From Dokdonella_A sp964582225 (lineage in GTDB: Bacteria; Pseudomonadota; Gammaproteobacteria; Xanthomonadales; Rhodanobacteraceae): a stretch of 64,000 nt of DNA. The DNA lies in NCBI GenBank assembly GCA_964582225.1, contig CAZORA010000002.1, forward strand, positions 1 through 64,000. Reading direction: 5' to 3'. The notes beneath the pieces were generated by a model. The model was given only the letters and a program-made list of their open reading frames with translations, searched no databases and was not told where the DNA came from. Position numbers and translations under genes: made by a program. Below are positions 61,302 through 64,000 of this stretch, piece after piece; positions within the stretch are counted from its first letter, which is position 1; each line of letters begins with the position of its first letter.

Positions 61302-61895
61302 TCAGAGCGACTGGCGGCTGCCGAAGGCGTGCGCCAGGGTGCCGCGATCGATGTATTCGAGTTCGCCGCCGAGCGGTACGCCATGGGCCAGGCGGCTGGC
61401 GCGCACGCCGGCGGCCGCCGCGATCTGCGCCAGCACGTGCGCGGTGGCCTCGCCCTCGACGGTCGGATTGGTGGCGACGATGAGCTCCTGCACCTCACCC
61501 TCGGCGAGCCGCGCGACCAGCTGCTCGAGGCCGAGCTCCTTCGGTCCGATACCGTCCAGCGGCGAGAGCCGCCCGAGCAGCACGAAATAGCGCCCGCGGT
61601 AGCCGGTCGCCTGCTCGATCGCCATCTGGTCGACGGGGGTCTCGACCACGCAGAGCAGGCTCGAGTCCCGTTCGCTGCCGGCGCAGAGCGCGCATATCGG
61701 CGCCTCGCTGAAGCCGCGGCAGCGCGCGCAGTTGCCGATTTGATCGACCGCGGCGAGGAGCCGCCCGGCCAGCCGCCGCGCGCCCTCGCGGTCGCGTTCG
61801 AGGACGTGGAAGGCCATGCGCTGCGCGGTCTTGGCGCCGACGCCCGGCAGGCAGCGCAGGGCTTCGATCAGCTCGTTCAGAAGGGATGAGGACAC
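61302..61895 (-). CDS. recR: Recombination mediator RecR
   Basis: 197 aa, normal length. A helix-hairpin-helix start (CLPGVGAKTAQRMAFH) is followed by the four-Cys zinc site (Cys56, 59, 68, 71 in CARCRGFSEAPICALC) and a Toprim domain (LLCVVETPVDQMAIEQ, then ELIVATNPTVEGEATAHVL). With RecF and RecO it loads RecA on gapped DNA. It lies 52 bases after ybaB in the standard dnaX-ybaB-recR order. A candidate annotation anomaly was not seen. Confidence 0.96.
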   Translation of the reverse strand: MSSSLLNELIEALRCLPGVGAKTAQRMAFHVLERDREGARRLAGRLLAAVDQIGNCARCRGFSEAPICALCAGSERDSSLLCVVETPVDQMAIEQATGYRGRYFVLLGRLSPLDGIGPKELGLEQLVARLAEGEVQELIVATNPTVEGEATAHVLAQIAAAAGVRASRLAHGVPLGGELEYIDRGTLAHAFGSRQSL

Positions 61896-61947
61896 GGCGC
61901 AGGAGGGACCGGAGACGACACCGGAGAAGCTGCTTCAGCGGGCGGAT

Positions 61948-62271
61948 TCAGAACGGCAGCTTGAAGCCGGACGGCAGGTTCATGCCCGCGGTCAGGCCGC
62001 CGAGTCGCTCGCGGTTCAGCTCCGCCACCTTGTTCACGGCGTCGTTGACCGCCGCCGCCACCAGATCCTCGGCCATCTCGGGATCTTCGGCAAACAGCTT
62101 GCGGTCGATCGAGACCGCAAGCACCTCGTGGCGTCCGCTCATGCGCACGCTGACCAGCCCGCCGCCGGCCTGCCCGGCAACTTCGGCGCGCGCCAGCTCA
62201 TCCTGCGCGCGCTGCATTTCTTCCTGCATGCGCTGGGCCTGCTGCATCAGACCGGCGAGAGGACCTTTCAT
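61948..62271 (-). CDS. ybaB: Nucleoid-associated protein YbaB/EbfC
   Basis: 107 aa. It begins MKGPLAGLMQQAQRMQEEM, the YbaB helix, and has the conserved beta part VSVRMSGRHEVLAVSIDRKLF and helix VAAAVNDAVNKVAELNRERLGGLTAG (split here as VNDAVNKVAELN). It forms a tweezer-like dimer that binds DNA. It lies 12 bases after dnaX and 52 before recR, the widely conserved arrangement. Confidence 0.95.
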   Translation of the reverse strand: MKGPLAGLMQQAQRMQEEMQRAQDELARAEVAGQAGGGLVSVRMSGRHEVLAVSIDRKLFAEDPEMAEDLVAAAVNDAVNKVAELNRERLGGLTAGMNLPSGFKLPF

Positions 62272-62283
62272 TCCGTTTCTCCT

Positions 62284-63939
62284 TCAGCCGGAGGCCCGGG
62301 GGCCGCTCGGGCTCCCCTGCTCCGGATCGATCGGGCGGACGCTGCCCGGAATCACGTGCGCATCGAATGCGTCCACCAGCGAGCGCACCAGCGGACTATT
62401 CTCCACCGCACGCTCGGCCTCGAGCTGGCGTTCATGGCGCGCCCGTGCGTCCAGCTCGGCCGGCGTTTGCAGCGCACTGTCTTCGCGATCGGTCTCGAAC
62501 TTGAGACGCACCTCTCGCCCGAGCGCTGCGCCCAGCTTGTCCGCCAGCTGCTGGCGCGTCGAGTCGATGATCAAGTGCTCGTACTTCGGCTTCAACGCGA
62601 GTCGCAGCAGCGACCCTTCGATTGCGATCAGCCGCGCATGACGGGCCAGCTGACCAACCGGACCACGCAGTCCGGCGCGCCCGATCAGGTCGGTCCAGCC
62701 GGAGCTCTCGGCAGCGGACGGCGACTGCGCCACTCGCGGCTCGGCTACCGCATCGGTCGCCCGGACCCTGCTCATCGCTGCGCTCGTAGGCACTTGCGGC
62801 GCTGGCGCGCGCTGGCGCACAGGCGGCAACGGCACAGCGTCGGACGTTCCGCTCACGTCGCCGGCGACCGGAACGAAGGCCAGCATGCGCAGCAGACACA
62901 TCTCGAAGCCGACTCGCGGCGTCGGCGCCAGCGCAAGATCGCGCCGCCCCTCCAGCGCCATCTGGTACCAGAGCTGCACGTCTTCCGCCGCCACCCGTCC
63001 GGCCAAGGCCAGCAGATCGGCCCCGGCGACACCTGCCGCCGCCGGCACCAGCTGCAGCAGCTGCAGGCGATGCAGCAGGCCTGCAAGCTCTTCCAGCACC
63101 TGGCCAAAATCCGGCGCATAGGCGGCAGTTTGCTCAATCTCCGCGAGCAACGCCGCGCCGTCACCGCCGGCGACGGTTTCCAGCAGCCGCAGGACCCGTT
63201 CGCCGTCGACCGTGCCAAGCATGGCGTTGACCTCGGCGCTGCGCAGTGCGCCGTCGCCATAGGCGATGGCCTGATCCAGCAGCGAGAGGCCGTCGCGCAG
63301 CGAGCCGTCGGCGGCGCGCGCCAGGGCCTCCACGCCGGCTTCGTCGAAGGCGACACCTTCCGCGACAAGAATGTGCCGCATCTGACCGTCGATCTGCTCC
63401 GGCGTCAGACGCCTCAAATTAAACTTGATGCAGCGCGACAGTACGGTCACCGGCACCTTCTGTGGGTCGGTGGTCGCCAGCAGAAACTTCACATGGGGCG
63501 GGGGCTCTTCCAGGATCTTCAGCAGCGCGTTGAACGCGCCGCGCGAGAGCATGTGCACCTCGTCAATCAGGTACACCTTGTAGCGCCCGCGCGACGGTGC
63601 ATACATTGCGTTGTCGATCAGCTCGCGGACGTTGTCGACGCCGGTATTGCTGGCAGCGTCGATTTCCAGCAGGTCGATGAAGCGCCCGACGTCGATGTCG
63701 GCGCAGACGCCGCACTCTCCGCAGGGATTCGAGGTCGGACCCTTTTCGCAGTTCAGCGACTTGGCAAGGATGCGCGCGATGGTGGTCTTGCCGACGCCGC
63801 GAGTGCCAGTGAACAGGAAGGCGTGATGCAGGCGACCGCTGTCCAGCGCGTGGGTGAGCGCACGCACGACATGCTCCTGGCCAACCAGTTCGGAAAAGCG
63901 GCGCGGCCGCCACTTGCGGGCGAGAGCTTGATAAGACAT
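62284..63939 (-). CDS. dnaX: DNA polymerase III subunits gamma/tau
   Basis: 551 aa, shorter than E. coli tau (643). Walker A is GTRGVGKTT (45-53), the zinc cysteines are Cys64, 73, 76 and 79 (LNCEKGP, NPCGECGVC), and the DExx box is YLIDEVHMLSRGAFNALLKILEEPP. It is the motor of the clamp loader. The C-terminal part, from about residue 370, is variable, as usual. I found no A-rich slippery heptamer of the E. coli type on this strand, so a programmed frameshift to gamma is not evident. ATG 63939 lies 25 bases after a TACAAT box. Confidence 0.95.
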   Translation of the reverse strand: MSYQALARKWRPRRFSELVGQEHVVRALTHALDSGRLHHAFLFTGTRGVGKTTIARILAKSLNCEKGPTSNPCGECGVCADIDVGRFIDLLEIDAASNTGVDNVRELIDNAMYAPSRGRYKVYLIDEVHMLSRGAFNALLKILEEPPPHVKFLLATTDPQKVPVTVLSRCIKFNLRRLTPEQIDGQMRHILVAEGVAFDEAGVEALARAADGSLRDGLSLLDQAIAYGDGALRSAEVNAMLGTVDGERVLRLLETVAGGDGAALLAEIEQTAAYAPDFGQVLEELAGLLHRLQLLQLVPAAAGVAGADLLALAGRVAAEDVQLWYQMALEGRRDLALAPTPRVGFEMCLLRMLAFVPVAGDVSGTSDAVPLPPVRQRAPAPQVPTSAAMSRVRATDAVAEPRVAQSPSAAESSGWTDLIGRAGLRGPVGQLARHARLIAIEGSLLRLALKPKYEHLIIDSTRQQLADKLGAALGREVRLKFETDREDSALQTPAELDARARHERQLEAERAVENSPLVRSLVDAFDAHVIPGSVRPIDPEQGSPSGPRASG

Positions 63940-63963
63940 GGATGGTCCGCGACGGGGCCCAGC

Positions 63964-63969
63964 ATTGTA
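63964..63969 (-). promoter_or_regulatory. Candidate -10 element of the dnaX operon
   Basis: TACAAT on the minus strand, in GCTACAATGC, has its 3' end 24 bases before the dnaX ATG. No clear -35 is visible. The rest of the upstream region lies outside or at the edge of the window (63970-64000). Confidence 0.4.
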
Positions 63970-64000
63970 GCAAGGCCCGTGCCGCCCGACCCCTAAGGCG

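Noticed and set aside
62284..63939. Programmed ribosomal frameshift site in dnaX
   Set aside because: No A-rich heptamer followed by a stem-loop was seen on the coding strand.
61816..63996. A very long open frame on the plus strand opposite dnaX, ybaB and recR
   Set aside because: It is antisense to three highly conserved genes, has no domain, and results from codon bias in GC-rich DNA.

Overview
The window is GC-rich and dense with genes that often overlap by 1 to 8 bases. Its gene content points to a gammaproteobacterium of the Lysobacterales (Xanthomonadales), perhaps a Rhodanobacteraceae-like lineage. The best marker is the arginine cluster, which encodes the N-acetylated route known from Xanthomonas: N-acetylornithine carbamoyltransferase, argG, acetylcitrulline deacetylase, a fused N-acetylglutamate synthase/kinase, argC and argH. 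Secreted proteins ending in an IFAxxF motif and the fab/pilZ/recR gene orders agree. No rRNA, tRNA, CRISPR array, phage or intact insertion sequence was seen. The placement is inferred from gene content only.

Layout. 0.1-5.1 kb: a secreted protein, a CadC/ToxR-like membrane regulator with a TPR-like region, and a secreted HAF-type repeat protein. 5.1-11.2 kb: two divergent operons around an 84-bp REP/MITE-like inverted repeat. The left operon has a pair of small SMR-like proteins and a DegT aminotransferase. The right operon has a second acyl carrier protein, a FabF-like synthase and a PlpD-like patatin autotransporter. 11.4-18.8 kb: an outer-membrane barrel, a class III aminotransferase with a MtnX-like phosphatase, and a four-gene MacB-like tripartite efflux operon. 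18.9-29.0 kb: recQ, a SYLF protein, a lipoprotein, an acyl-CoA dehydrogenase, a DHA2 drug transporter coupled to a copper ATPase, an HNH endonuclease and a small protein with an Ala/Lys/Ser tail.

29.1-37.4 kb: the arginine operon plus a PIG-L deacetylase, preceded by what looks like an arginine-codon attenuator (short Arg-rich ORF, antiterminator segment, intrinsic terminator). 37.5-41.3 kb: glycine-zipper protein, cysS, sufE, panE, pilZ. 41.3-51.9 kb: the long housekeeping series yceD-rpmF-fabH-fabD-fabG-acpP-fabF-pabB-pabC-mltG-tmk-holB-pilZ, all on the minus strand. plsX is missing from its usual place, and fabH appears to start at CTG. 52.1-55.0 kb: a frameshifted secreted delta-60-repeat protein and an M23 peptidase. 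55.2-60.8 kb: a small coiled-coil protein, maf, and a MoxR/DUF58/TgpA/Slp series. 60.8-64.0 kb: the dnaX-ybaB-recR-hinT operon.

The two strongest points for follow-up are the candidate argF' attenuator and the two independent cases (fabH and the DHA2 transporter) where a complete, homologous N terminus can only be reached from a CTG codon with a good Shine-Dalgarno sequence.
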